NCBI RefSeq assembly: GCF_000189535.1
Contig: NC_015146.1
Coordinates: 124,001 to 188,000 of the forward strand
DNA from: Pseudarthrobacter phenanthrenivorans Sphe3
GTDB taxonomy: Bacteria > Actinomycetota > Actinomycetes > Actinomycetales > Micrococcaceae
DNA: 64,000 nt
Direction: 5' to 3'
Shown here: positions 1-9,006 of the stretch, piece after piece
Layout: the number at the start of each line of letters is the position of its first letter
Position numbering within the stretch: the first letter of the stretch is position 1
Position numbers and translations under genes: made by a program
The notes under the pieces: generated by a model
Told to the model about the DNA's origin: nothing
The model's input: the letters and a program-made list of their open reading frames with translations, nothing else
The model's database searches: none

Positions 1-63
1 TGACGGTTGGTGCAGGCCACTTCGAACAAAACGACCGTTTGTGCAGACGACTTCTGAAAATCA
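1..63. mobile_element. Outer end of a Tn402/Tn5053-like transposon (partial)
   Basis: Read on the minus strand from base 63 the sequence starts TGATTTTCAGAAGTCG and continues to TCTGCAC, very close to the terminal inverted repeat of the Tn5053/Tn402 family as I remember it (TGTCATTTTCAGAAGACG...). A second related copy of the same binding site (GTGCAG..ACTTC) lies at 10-26, next to the terminal one at 41-57, which fits the repeated TniA-binding sites of such ends. The body of the element would lie to the left of the window. The family name is from memory of the repeat, not from a search. Confidence 0.6.
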
Positions 64-142
64 CTGGTCCGCCGTTTCCAGCCCTTCGAGCGTGCCTTTT
101 TCGCGTGCCGCGAAAGGCAACTCGTGTACGTGTCTCAAAGGA

Positions 143-1030
143 CTAAGACTGTTCATAAACCTGCGTCAGCTCGTACATCCGGCACCATATCGTGCTGGTT
201 TTGTCTAGAGTTTCCTCAAGTACCTGCTGAAGCTCAGGAGCTAGGTATCCGAATGCTTCGTCCATAGCATCAGCGGTCTCAAGGACAGGGACCATGGAGA
301 ATTGCGTCTGATATTCGGGGTCCCAGACCACCCCTGCAGCATCACCGCTAAGGAACTGTTCATGGAAGCGTTCGAGCATGCTCTCAATCTCGTCCTCCCA
401 CCCCTGGGTAAATCCTCCGGACCACCGAACGCTGGAGTCTTCACGAGACACCCAAGGCACGCCGAGCGAAACCTCTTCAAGAAAGGCTGGCGCCCCATCA
501 CTGTCCGCGACGATCATGGCGACATCAGCAAAGTCAAACTCCAGATTGCCAAGAACCCGCCACTCGCGCTCCCAGCGCCAATCGTTTGGATTCCTGCCCT
601 GGAGACTTCCGACACGCTCGACAAAAGGTGTTAGCTTCCAAATCGGCGAATGTTTGTTGTCGCGGGCTTCCGCCATCGCAGTAGCGAGAGCATCCCACTG
701 AGGGGATGGATCGCTGACGTACCAAACAGGTTGTGCATTGAACTTCGCGCGGAGGCGTTCCTTATCGAAGACAATCCCCCAAGGACGTTTAGAGGTCATG
801 CGGGATAGCTCTTGAAGCGGGATCTCCGTTAGACATACGGACCGGTGCCTATTGCGCACCTCGCTAAAATTCCGCCCAGCTCCGTAGGGCACCCGCGCTT
901 CGATTATGCAGGTCTTGAGAATGGAGACTAGGTCTTCTTCAGAACGAGTGAGGTGAACCAGCCAGCGAGATAGATCAGATGCGTTGCCGTGCTGAGTCGT
1001 ACCCTGCCAGCCAGGCTTCACTTGGCTCAT
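143..1030 (-). CDS. Hypothetical protein, possibly DUF2971/abortive-infection-like
   Basis: A 295-residue protein with no signal peptide or membrane segment. The middle is rich in aromatic residues (WGIVFDKERLR, AQPVWYVSD, DWRWEREWRV), a pattern I associate loosely with DUF2971-like or AbiG-type accessory proteins; this is a resemblance, not a firm assignment. The start at 1030 is chosen because GGGACGGA precedes it; an upstream in-frame start at 1177 adds a cysteine- and proline-rich stretch that looks non-coding. It sits alone between a transposon end and the transfer operon, so it is probably an accessory gene. Confidence 0.55.
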   Translation of the reverse strand: MSQVKPGWQGTTQHGNASDLSRWLVHLTRSEEDLVSILKTCIIEARVPYGAGRNFSEVRNRHRSVCLTEIPLQELSRMTSKRPWGIVFDKERLRAKFNAQPVWYVSDPSPQWDALATAMAEARDNKHSPIWKLTPFVERVGSLQGRNPNDWRWEREWRVLGNLEFDFADVAMIVADSDGAPAFLEEVSLGVPWVSREDSSVRWSGGFTQGWEDEIESMLERFHEQFLSGDAAGVVWDPEYQTQFSMVPVLETADAMDEAFGYLAPELQQVLEETLDKTSTIWCRMYELTQVYEQS

Positions 1031-1213
1031 CGTTCCGTCCCGAGAGTGAGGTAGGGCGGGTGGGCAACAAGGTTTCGCATAGCAGAATCTTAGGGTGTAG
1101 TCGGACCCTTCCCGTGCCGGTTCTAGTCCTTTCCCACTAGCGCAAGGGCAGGAATGCAGGTCACCTGAGTCGGGCAATTAGTTCGGCTGTCCGCAGCCGG
1201 GGACAATCCTGAT

Positions 1214-1283
1214 GGGTTATCCACCGCTACTGCTGCTGAGGGAGCTTTCCCGATGGCTCCCGATGCGCAGCCGTGGATAACCC
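1214..1283. repeat. Inverted repeat with two DnaA-box-like arms
   Basis: The perfect 11-bp arms gggttatccac (1214-1224) and gtggataaccc (1273-1283) flank a 48-bp spacer. Each arm contains TTATCCAC, close to a DnaA box, in opposite orientation. The site lies in the otherwise gene-free stretch 1031-1346 between two minus-strand genes. It may be an origin element or an operator; nothing else recognisable is seen in this stretch. Confidence 0.45.
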
Positions 1284-1346
1284 GGATTGACCCCAACTAT
1301 GGACAGCCCGCGGGGTCACTTTGAGCGTTGGCTAACGGAATCCGGT

Positions 1347-1769
1347 TTAGAACAGCCCCGGGGGCGGTTCCTCACAGGGCAGGGGTACGAGCTTGGAGCG
1401 GTGGCCGTCGTCCGGGCTGCAGCCCCTGAATGGCCCATCAGTAGAGAGCAGGACCGACATGTGGTGGTCTGCGTGGTCCCGCCACCACACGCTCATTCCT
1501 GTGGTGCCATCCAGGCGCAGGAACTCCCATGCCCGCCAGAGCGCTTCGAGGCGGCTGATCGCTTCGGCGTGTTTCCACCACTGGGGGCACCAGGTCACCC
1601 CGCCCTGGACGTTGAGCTGTCGGCGGTAGCTGGCGGCCAGCTTGCCGCTGACGAATTCAGCTACATTCGGATAGAACAGTTCAGGGGCGTCCGAGTCCTC
1701 CTCGGCCCGTTCCATGGGGGCGGCGGTGTCCTCCAGTTCATCGTCCCACTCCCCCAGGCTCTCACTCAT
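1347..1769 (-). CDS. DUF4913 family protein
   Basis: A 140-residue protein whose core (about residues 30-110) carries the DUF4913 pattern: ELFYPNVAEFV near the start, then WCPQWWKHAEAISRLEALW and GMSVWWRDHADHHMSVL. DUF4913 proteins are small soluble proteins that recur at the end of actinobacterial conjugation operons; their biochemical role is unknown. The start at 1769 overlaps the stop of the coupling-protein gene by 8 bp (ATGAGTGA), and GGCGCC/CCTCC upstream is a modest ribosome site, so it is the last gene of the transfer operon and translationally coupled to the coupling protein. A longer frame from 1859 is a shadow of the upstream gene. Confidence 0.85.
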   Translation of the reverse strand: MSESLGEWDDELEDTAAPMERAEEDSDAPELFYPNVAEFVSGKLAASYRRQLNVQGGVTWCPQWWKHAEAISRLEALWRAWEFLRLDGTTGMSVWWRDHADHHMSVLLSTDGPFRGCSPDDGHRSKLVPLPCEEPPPGLF

Positions 1770-3531
1770 TGGAGGCGCCAGCGGCGATCCACCGGCTCCC
1801 GGCCGCGGCCGCTGGCTTGTTCGCGGGGTCATGTGCGGCGATGGAGGCCCGCACCGCATCGGCCTGCGGTCCGCTCATCCACGGCACCGTTTCCAGCAAT
1901 GCCGCAGGGGCGCCGGAGGCGAACATGATGGCCCGACCGCGAGGGAACGCGGCCAGGTCCGACACATCCAAAGTGCGTTCCTTGCGGTCGTCGTCGTGGC
2001 TGTAAGAGGTGCCCTGTTTGGAGCGGCTTCTGGTCATGTTGGAGTACCGGTATTCCCCCACAAGCTGTGCGAGCTCGTTCAGGAATTCGGCTTCGGCAAC
2101 ACCGCCGCCGTAGACCTTGATGTTGGAGGCGGACCAGAGCTTGCGCATCCCGTCACGGCCCCACACTTCAACACCCTGTGACCAGGACTGGAGGATGGTC
2201 ATCAGCACGACGCCCCGGGAGCCGTAGTGGCTGTAGAGGTTTGGGAGTTCGCGCCAGCGGCAGACGTTGGCTGCTTCGTCCAGGACACCGACCATGGGTG
2301 TGGCGAGGCGACCGCCGGGTGAGTGGACGGCGAGTTCTTCGGCGGCCTCGACCGTGGCCACGGTCAGTGCCGTGACGAGCGGGCCGGCGGTGCCCTTGCC
2401 TTCCTTGGACAGGCTGTACAGGGTCCCTTTGGAGCGGACGAATGCTGCCGGATCGAACTGCGGCCGCTCGTCCTTCTCACCCTGCGGGGTCACCCAGCGG
2501 GCCACTTGTCGGTTCGTGAGGCAGGAGGCCATCTGCAGCGCCGTGCCGTACACGCCGCCGCGCTGTTTCTCGGGTGCGTTGATGACGCCACCCACGGCGT
2601 TGGAGGTCTGGGTGAAGCCGTGCGCCTTGAGGATGTCCACCGCTTCATCGTCAGCAGGCCGGGTCAGCCAGGTGTGGACCTGCGTGATCGGCCGGCCGTC
2701 GAGGGCTGCGGCGAGCAGGAGACCGGCGAGGAGATCCTGGCCGGCTGGATCGAAGTAGGCGTCCGTTTTGGCGTCCGGGCCGCGGGAGCCTGCGGCGAAG
2801 TGGTCTGCCAGGCGTGCCGCTTTCACTTCATCGGTGACGTAGGACAGGGGGTTCCACCACCAGGAAGGTTCCTCGAGGGCGACGGACTGCGGGTCAAAGA
2901 CCCAGACAGGCCCCTCAGCGGCACGGACGTCGCGTGTTCCGTCAACGATGTCCCGCTTGTTCGAGGTCACCAGCGCAGCTCCCGGGGCGGCGAGGATCGC
3001 AGGGATTGCCCGGGATGTGGTCTTGCCTGTGCGGGGTCCCCAGATGTCGATGTGCATGTCTTCCCAGGAGCCGTAGACCATTTGTCCGCCGAGGACGGTC
3101 TTGCCGACCGGGACGCCGGGTGAGCCTTTCACGCCAAGGCGTTCGGCCGTGGCTGTGGCACCTCGCAGGCTCAGGGCGCGCAGGTCCCGGCCTTTGGCCA
3201 TGTGCTGGGCGGCAGCGTCCACACGGGAACGCTTGGACCGTTTCCGCAGCACCGCACGGACCACCAGAACGGCCACGACGATGATGAGGACGCCGAAGCC
3301 GATCAGTACCCCTGTCGCGGCCGCGGGCCACATGACCTTCTGCGATAGCAGGCTGAAGACCAGTTCAAACGGGTTCGCCGGCAGCTTCTGGCCATCACCG
3401 GACAGGATTGACCCCAGGTGCACGGCGCCGGCCACCGAACCGACACCGAGCACCACGACGGTGATGAACACCCACAGCAGGATAGTTTCGGTATCCATCC
3501 GGGAGCGCTTGCCGCTGCTTGGTGCACCCAT
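1762..3531 (-). CDS. Type IV secretion coupling protein (VirD4/TraG-like)
   Basis: The 589-residue membrane ATPase expected to bring the relaxase-DNA complex to the secretion channel. Two N-terminal transmembrane segments (about 18-40 and 70-95) are followed by a TraG/VirD4 ATPase domain with Walker A GPRTGKTT (165-172) and Walker B GVLDEAANV (D418, E419). The protein also has the family's NP.SYV and YSLSKEG features. The start at 3531 is preferred because its ATG overlaps the TGA of the VirB4-like gene by one base and is preceded by GGGGGAG. Together with the relaxase at 60.6 kb it makes the plasmid look self-transmissible. Confidence 0.9.
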   Translation of the reverse strand: MGAPSSGKRSRMDTETILLWVFITVVVLGVGSVAGAVHLGSILSGDGQKLPANPFELVFSLLSQKVMWPAAATGVLIGFGVLIIVVAVLVVRAVLRKRSKRSRVDAAAQHMAKGRDLRALSLRGATATAERLGVKGSPGVPVGKTVLGGQMVYGSWEDMHIDIWGPRTGKTTSRAIPAILAAPGAALVTSNKRDIVDGTRDVRAAEGPVWVFDPQSVALEEPSWWWNPLSYVTDEVKAARLADHFAAGSRGPDAKTDAYFDPAGQDLLAGLLLAAALDGRPITQVHTWLTRPADDEAVDILKAHGFTQTSNAVGGVINAPEKQRGGVYGTALQMASCLTNRQVARWVTPQGEKDERPQFDPAAFVRSKGTLYSLSKEGKGTAGPLVTALTVATVEAAEELAVHSPGGRLATPMVGVLDEAANVCRWRELPNLYSHYGSRGVVLMTILQSWSQGVEVWGRDGMRKLWSASNIKVYGGGVAEAEFLNELAQLVGEYRYSNMTRSRSKQGTSYSHDDDRKERTLDVSDLAAFPRGRAIMFASGAPAALLETVPWMSGPQADAVRASIAAHDPANKPAAAAGSRWIAAGASNE

Positions 3532-5153
3532 CAGTTCTCCCCCTCGCCGTTCCCGCTGTTTATCGTCCAACGCTTGTTTGTATCGTGCAGTTTCTCCTCA
3601 ACGCTCGTTAGCTTGAGCGCGACCGGGATCCCTGGGCGGCCGCCGACTTTGAAGAGGAACTTGCCCAGGCCCGGACGTCCCCGTTTGCGGGATCCCCCGA
3701 CGTCCGTCCACGACCCAGGGTCAGCCCAAGAGATGAGGCGGGCCTGCTCGGCCCGGGAGAGGGTGACGGCTTTGTTGAGTTTTTCCATTTCGGCTCCGGG
3801 GAGCGCGCCGCAGACGACCATGCCGGAGCGTTCAACGAAGCCGCGCGCTTTCATCCGTTCCGATTCCGTGGGCAGGGCTTCGAGGTCACTCATAGTGTGC
3901 GTGATCATGGCCTGCCCGACACCCTCGGTCCGGTTCAGCCGGGTCAGCGAGTCAACCCGGTCCACCATGCCTTCACCGGAGCGCAGGGCCCGCCACAGTT
4001 CGTCCATGACGACGAAGTAGTTCCGGCGCGGTTCCAGGCCAGCGTCTGCCAGGGTGTGGGCGACCTGGACGGTGGCGAAGCCGGTTGACCAGCAGGCCAG
4101 CAGACAGGCCGCCTGGATGTCCCGCTGTGTGTCGGAGATCCCCGAGAGGTCGAAGACCACGGGTTTGGTCAGGTCCATCGGCTGGTCGGTGGGCTGGGAG
4201 AACATGTCCGAGAAGCGGCCCGAGCCGTCGAGGGAGTACAGCGACTGGCGCAGCTGGTCGGTCGCGTCGAGGTAGCGGCTCATGTCGCCGCGGTCCAGGG
4301 CGATGGCACGCAGCTCGTCGGGGGCGTCTTTGATGACCTCGATCAGATCCCCGATCAGGGGAACGCGGTCCAGGCGCTCGTCCAGGATGTGCAGGGCCCG
4401 GTCAATCAGGGATTCCTCGTGCGCGCTGGGCTTGGCGTTTCGCACGATGGTGATCAGCGCTGTGATCATGTTCAGGCGCCGGTTGTGCGAGTCGGCCATC
4501 AGCTGTTCGGCCAGCTTCTCCGCCTTCACCGCTGCCGCGAGAAGCGGCGCGGCCGCGGCCTGGTCGGCAGCTGGATTGTTCAGGGTCCGATTCGCTTTGG
4601 CCCGGTGTTCCTCGGCAGAGGCGAGCAGCCTGACGGCGGCTCCCGTGGCTTCACCGGGGTCCAGGACGTTCAAGTGGCCGCGTCCAGGACCCAGACTGAT
4701 GACCTGCCCGCCGAGGGCTTCGATCAGGTCAACGTAGTCCGGCTTCAGGTCACCGAGGATCAAAGGGTTGATGCCCCGGCCTGCCAGGCCCAGGACGATG
4801 TGCCGGACCAGGGTGGACTTGCCGTAGTGCGGCAGGCCGAGGACGAACATGGAGGGGTTGTTGATCATGCCGTGCATGAACCAGCTGATCGGATCGGCCC
4901 CGAAGGGGGCTCCGGTGTCGGTGTGAACGCCGATCGGCACTCCCAGGATCGGGGTCCCACTGCCGCCCACGAACGGCCAGAGACCGCAGACCTGGACCGA
5001 GGTTCCGCGCCATTCGTCGGCTGCGGTGACGTAGACGGCTTCGCCTTGTCCGCTGCCGCGCCAGCCCCGCAGGCCGGGGCGGCGGGCGACCGCGGCGGCG
5101 AGCTTCGTGGCTGGGGCCTGTGTGCGCTGGTGCTTGGTCTTGCTGCCGAACAT
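3531..5153 (-). CDS. VirB4-like conjugation ATPase
   Basis: A 540-residue protein with a P-loop GLPHYGKST (about 106-114) and Walker B VVMDELW (M383, D384, E385), matching the VirB4/TraE-type ATPases that power pilus assembly and substrate transfer at the inner face of the membrane. A long alanine-rich helical section lies between the two motifs. Actinobacterial versions are shorter than proteobacterial VirB4 because the N-terminal part is found in the neighbouring SCO6880 protein. The ATG at 5153 overlaps the TGA of that gene by one base. A GTG one codon earlier is possible. Confidence 0.85.
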   Translation of the reverse strand: MFGSKTKHQRTQAPATKLAAAVARRPGLRGWRGSGQGEAVYVTAADEWRGTSVQVCGLWPFVGGSGTPILGVPIGVHTDTGAPFGADPISWFMHGMINNPSMFVLGLPHYGKSTLVRHIVLGLAGRGINPLILGDLKPDYVDLIEALGGQVISLGPGRGHLNVLDPGEATGAAVRLLASAEEHRAKANRTLNNPAADQAAAAPLLAAAVKAEKLAEQLMADSHNRRLNMITALITIVRNAKPSAHEESLIDRALHILDERLDRVPLIGDLIEVIKDAPDELRAIALDRGDMSRYLDATDQLRQSLYSLDGSGRFSDMFSQPTDQPMDLTKPVVFDLSGISDTQRDIQAACLLACWSTGFATVQVAHTLADAGLEPRRNYFVVMDELWRALRSGEGMVDRVDSLTRLNRTEGVGQAMITHTMSDLEALPTESERMKARGFVERSGMVVCGALPGAEMEKLNKAVTLSRAEQARLISWADPGSWTDVGGSRKRGRPGLGKFLFKVGGRPGIPVALKLTSVEEKLHDTNKRWTINSGNGEGEN

Positions 5154-6664
5154 CACATGGCCTCGCGGATCTCTTCGGGAACCTTCAAGTGCTTGGGCAA
5201 AACCAGACCGAGCGGCAGGGACGCGGCAAAGGCAGAATCCTGTGAGCCGTAGGCACGGCGCAACAGCAGACGGGCCGACGGGCCGAGGTTGCCCTCGACG
5301 ACGGCGACGGCGTCCTCAAGGTCCCGGGAGGACAGCACCGTGGCTGTGACCACCATGCCGAAGTTGACGAGGCCGGCCCCCTTGGCTTCCTCCGCTGCGG
5401 TGGCCTGCGCCGCACGGGCATCGACCAGGGCGCGGGCTGTGGGTCGGTTGGTCGAGGAGGCCCGGGTCAGGGCGCTGGTTTGGTCTGACTCGACGATGGC
5501 GGCCGCGCGGCCGGCTTCGATCGGCCGGTACAGCAAGGTGACGCGCTTGCGGTCGATCTCCCCGTGCGGTGCGACCAGGCGGCCCAGCGCTGATGCCAGG
5601 ATGTGTCCGCGGGGTGCGCCCGTCATTGTCCAGGACACTGAGTGCCCGGAATCATGGCGGTAGCCGTCCCAGTTGGATTGGTGGGCGGACGGTCCGACGT
5701 CGCTCCAGTCCAGGTCAACGGGTGTGCCTTGGTAGTGGGCTTCGTCGATGAGCCGGGCGGCTGCAGGGTCGTACGCGACTCGGACGACCTCACACAGTTC
5801 CTGGGCGTTCAACGGGGCGCACGCCCCGGCGCCGGTGGATTCCAGGCGCTCGGTCAGGCTGGGAAGCCGTGACGCGAGATCCCTTGCGATTTCTTCTGGG
5901 GTGCGTCGTTTGCCGCCTGCCCGGGCAGCGGCGCTGAACGTGAGCGCGACCCATGCGCGGATCGTGGCCGATCCCTGCGGGTAGGTGTTCAAGGCCTCCC
6001 GGAGCATGGCCTTGGCGATGGCAGGGGCGTCGTCGTGGATGTTCGATTCAACTTCCCGGCGCAGCCGTGCCCCGGAATCGGGTGCGGTTTCGACCGTGAC
6101 GGATGCAGCCACGACAGCTGGCTCATTGGACAATGAGGCCAGCCAGCCGCCCCAGTTAGCCACCCAGGCATCAATCTGTTCAGGATCGACCAAGGACGCA
6201 CCGTCGGGCTGGGTGCCGAAGACAACGGTGTAGTGCGCGGTGGCGGGAAGGTGGATCAGTGCGAACGGGCGGCCGTAGGAGTCGGTGAACTCGTACAGCT
6301 TGGAGCCGGCAGAGATTCCTGGCAGCTGGAACTCGCCCCAAGGGGTCAGTCCCAACGGACCGGAGCGGTAGATGTTGGCCTTCTTGCGCCGTGCTGAGCG
6401 GAACGCCAGCCGGGCGAATATCCGCTCCCCTACAGACTTGTTGTGCTTGTCGGTCACCGAGACGACGGCAAGGGCCACCCCGAGGACGAGCAGGGCAATG
6501 AGCCCGGCGAACCAGCCGCCGACAAAGAGACAGATCACCGTGATGATGAGGCCAACAAACAAGCCGGCTGTTGCCAGCCCACCAAGGGTGCCGATGCCCG
6601 CCTTACGCGGACGCCGCCAGTTGCCGTAGGTCGGTTCCCTATATGTGTTCTCGATCGCTGCCAT
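5153..6664 (-). CDS. SCO6880 family conjugation protein
   Basis: A 503-residue protein with two close transmembrane helices near the N terminus (about 26-70, LVGLIITVICLF and GLIALLVLGVALAVV type) followed by a soluble region that resembles the N-terminal half of VirB4. This PrgI-plus-VirB4-N arrangement is the SCO6880 family of actinobacterial plasmids and integrative elements. It is expected to sit at the inner membrane next to the VirB4-like ATPase encoded immediately downstream. The ATG at 6664 follows GGAAGG at good distance and begins one base after the stop of the TrbL-like gene; an in-frame GTG at 6673 is a weaker alternative. Confidence 0.85.
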   Translation of the reverse strand: MAAIENTYREPTYGNWRRPRKAGIGTLGGLATAGLFVGLIITVICLFVGGWFAGLIALLVLGVALAVVSVTDKHNKSVGERIFARLAFRSARRKKANIYRSGPLGLTPWGEFQLPGISAGSKLYEFTDSYGRPFALIHLPATAHYTVVFGTQPDGASLVDPEQIDAWVANWGGWLASLSNEPAVVAASVTVETAPDSGARLRREVESNIHDDAPAIAKAMLREALNTYPQGSATIRAWVALTFSAAARAGGKRRTPEEIARDLASRLPSLTERLESTGAGACAPLNAQELCEVVRVAYDPAAARLIDEAHYQGTPVDLDWSDVGPSAHQSNWDGYRHDSGHSVSWTMTGAPRGHILASALGRLVAPHGEIDRKRVTLLYRPIEAGRAAAIVESDQTSALTRASSTNRPTARALVDARAAQATAAEEAKGAGLVNFGMVVTATVLSSRDLEDAVAVVEGNLGPSARLLLRRAYGSQDSAFAASLPLGLVLPKHLKVPEEIREAM

Positions 6665-6665
6665 C

Positions 6666-7970
6666 TCAGGCACCTTCCGTGGATTCTTCGCTCATGTCTT
6701 TGATGGCCCCGGAAGCGGCCTGACCTGCTTCAACGCCCTTCTGTGCGGCCAGTACGGCGACACCGCCCGCGCCCGCGGCCACAGCGCCACCGCTGGCGGC
6801 TGCTCCGCTGCCTGCAGCAGCACTGCCGGTACCGGTAGATGCTGCCGCGCCAGTGGCTCCGGCGCTCCGGGTACCTGTCTTCCCCGCTGTGCCGGACGTT
6901 CCTGCCGTTCCCTGGCTGCCAGTGCCCGAGGGGCCCTGCGATCCAGCGCTCTGGCTCGAGGTGCTACTGGTTGTCGTCGAGCTGGTGGATGATCCGCCGC
7001 CGCGTCCGGCGCTGCCCATGCTGATTGCGCCGGACGCCAGTGCGCCGACCGTCCCTGCGGCCAGACCGCCACCGCCGCCAGCGACAGCACCAACCATCGG
7101 CGTGACGAACCGCATGAGGGCTGGCATGGCGAACAAGGCAATGATCATCAGAGCCAGTCCGGTGACCGTTGCCAGGAGCGCGGAGCCGAAGTCCTTGCCA
7201 TCACCAACGTTTCCGAAGATCTTGCTGCCGCTGAGCTGGAAGGCCGTCGCGTAGACGATGGCGGCCGCGGGCTTATAGAGAATGAAAGCGATCAACCAAG
7301 CTGTGCACTTCTGGAACCAACCCCTGCCGGCCTCGGTGTTGCTGAAAGCTGCAGCCGTAGGGAAGATCCCTGTCAGGATGACGAGAAGGCCGCCACGAAT
7401 GATCATGAGCACTATCTGCATTACGGAGGCCAGAATCGCGATGAGCCCCAGGAGGATGATCATGATCGACCCGATCGGGCTGGTGGCCGAAAGCGCCAAC
7501 AGTGCCGTGATGTTTTCGTTGAACGAGGTCCCGTTCGTGGAATTAGTGATGATCCAGGCTGAGAACTGATCGGCCGCGACTGTCAGCAGTCCCACTGCTG
7601 CCACACCGGCGCCGGAGACGCCGATTAGGGTCGCCAGCGAACGCACCAGATCCCGCAAGGGTGCACCCCTGCGCTCAATCGTCATCTTGGCTGCACCCAC
7701 GAGGACAGACATCACAGCCAGGGAAGCCGTCCAGAAGTAGAGACTGTTCTGCAGGAACAACACCGGGTCACTCGCGGTGGACCCTCCCGGGGCTGCGGTT
7801 AGAGCGGGAGTTCCCACGTTCAGCCAAAATGTCCCGAGTGTTTGGACTGTTTGTCCAACGGCATCGGCAATAGCTTTTGCCATGTTCTTGACGGCATCAT
7901 TGGCGACGTCCTCTAAGGCCGCGCCTGCATGGCAGCCGATGCTGAAGGCGTCCCATCCTTCGCAGGCCAT
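6666..7970 (-). CDS. TrbL/VirB6-like polytopic membrane protein
   Basis: A 434-residue protein with about six to eight hydrophobic helices between residues 75 and 320, including a long run of isoleucine- and leucine-rich segments (IMIILLGLIAILASVMQIVL), followed by a low-complexity tail rich in Gly, Ser, Thr and Ala from about residue 320. This is the layout of VirB6/TrbL channel proteins of type IV secretion systems. The N-terminal cysteine-containing stretch may face outside. The gene overlaps its neighbour by TGATG, so it is translationally coupled. The tail resembles that of other Gram-positive TrbL-like proteins and may reach into the cell wall. Confidence 0.8.
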   Translation of the reverse strand: MACEGWDAFSIGCHAGAALEDVANDAVKNMAKAIADAVGQTVQTLGTFWLNVGTPALTAAPGGSTASDPVLFLQNSLYFWTASLAVMSVLVGAAKMTIERRGAPLRDLVRSLATLIGVSGAGVAAVGLLTVAADQFSAWIITNSTNGTSFNENITALLALSATSPIGSIMIILLGLIAILASVMQIVLMIIRGGLLVILTGIFPTAAAFSNTEAGRGWFQKCTAWLIAFILYKPAAAIVYATAFQLSGSKIFGNVGDGKDFGSALLATVTGLALMIIALFAMPALMRFVTPMVGAVAGGGGGLAAGTVGALASGAISMGSAGRGGGSSTSSTTTSSTSSQSAGSQGPSGTGSQGTAGTSGTAGKTGTRSAGATGAAASTGTGSAAAGSGAAASGGAVAAGAGGVAVLAAQKGVEAGQAASGAIKDMSEESTEGA

Positions 7971-8695
7971 CAGACACCAGACCAGGGAATGTACCCGGAC
8001 AAGTCACTTATCTGTCCTCCGCCCGTGCTGCCGGTTGCGGGAACAACAACCTTCCAGTCGCCGCTGTGCCACTGGAGCGGAACAGGAACGGAAACCAGCG
8101 CACCGTTGCTGCCCTTTGCAGCAATGACGATCACGGCTCGATCGGGGTCATACGAGCGGATTTGGAAGCCGGCGATCTGCGCTGTCACAGCTGATGTCGC
8201 TTGCGGCTCAGGCTGATTCAGCAGTGCATCGCGTTCGGGTCCAGGGACTGCTAGCTCCTCATAAACCAGCCGAGCCTTCCCCGTGGCGGACAGTACGGCG
8301 ACGTTCGACGCGGCGTACAGGGCTCCCATGGGTGAGTGTGCGAAGCAGGAGCGGAGGCCGTTGGCGTCGGTCTTGCCGGGGCCGAACTGCGTGGGTGATG
8401 TTGGTGCGGCGATCTTGCCGACCAACTCCCATTTGGTGTCGGTGGGTGTGGTGGCTGGTTTGGCCTGGTCACCGGATGGCAGGCCGCATACGCTGGCCGC
8501 CGACGTCGCGGTAGATCGGCCGCTGCTGGTGCTCGTGCTGGTGGTGCTCGGTTCAGGGGATGCCGTTCCGCCGCCTCTGGGAACCAGGGCCAGGATTATC
8601 CCGAGCGCGACAATGATCGCCACGACAACGGCCGAGATGATGAACTTAGGTTTGGTCAGCGGATTCTGGTCTTCGTTCACTGTCGGTTCAGTCAT
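7970..8695 (-). CDS. VirB8/TcpC-like single-pass membrane protein
   Basis: A 241-residue bitopic protein: a short cytoplasmic N terminus, one transmembrane helix (about 18-40), a Ser/Thr-rich linker (about 45-70) and an extracytoplasmic domain ending at residue 241. In conjugation operons a protein of this size and topology directly after the TrbL-like gene normally plays the VirB8/TcpC scaffold role; I infer that from position and topology, not from a recognised motif. The two cysteines at the start of the outer domain may form a disulfide. It is coupled to the TrbL-like gene by a TGATG overlap. Confidence 0.65.
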   Translation of the reverse strand: MTEPTVNEDQNPLTKPKFIISAVVVAIIVALGIILALVPRGGGTASPEPSTTSTSTSSGRSTATSAASVCGLPSGDQAKPATTPTDTKWELVGKIAAPTSPTQFGPGKTDANGLRSCFAHSPMGALYAASNVAVLSATGKARLVYEELAVPGPERDALLNQPEPQATSAVTAQIAGFQIRSYDPDRAVIVIAAKGSNGALVSVPVPLQWHSGDWKVVVPATGSTGGGQISDLSGYIPWSGV

Positions 8696-8705
8696 GGCTC
8701 GGTCC

Positions 8706-8993
8706 TTAGACCAGGGCGCCTACGACGCCGCCTGCGGAGGCTGCCAGGATGCAGCCGCCGAGGACCCATGCCAGGCGGCCGGCATGCTCGCCGCCCTCGC
8801 CGCGTCGGTTGTTGATCATCATCGTTCCGGCTGTGATCAGGATGCCCGCCACGGCCAGGCCGAAGACGATCCATGCGACCCATTTGAGGATCGTCAGCAG
8901 GCCTTCGGAACCGGGAGGGGCTTCACCTGTGCCCGGGTTCGGTATCTCGGTGATGGCAAAGCTTGACCATTCCATGGCCTTGGAGAACAACAT
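8706..8993 (-). CDS. Small two-helix membrane protein, possible VirB2-like pilin
   Basis: A 95-residue protein with two hydrophobic helices (about 32-57 and 72-95) separated by a short charged loop (NNRRGEGGEHAGR) and an N-terminal segment that could be a weak leader. This hairpin topology and its place between VirB8-like and DUF6668 genes fit a VirB2/TrbC-type pilin subunit. No processing site is clear, so the role is inferred. It lies 10 bp upstream of the VirB8-like gene in the same operon. Confidence 0.6.
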   Translation of the reverse strand: MLFSKAMEWSSFAITEIPNPGTGEAPPGSEGLLTILKWVAWIVFGLAVAGILITAGTMMINNRRGEGGEHAGRLAWVLGGCILAASAGGVVGALV

Positions 8994-9006
8994 GAGTTTC
9001 TTCTTT

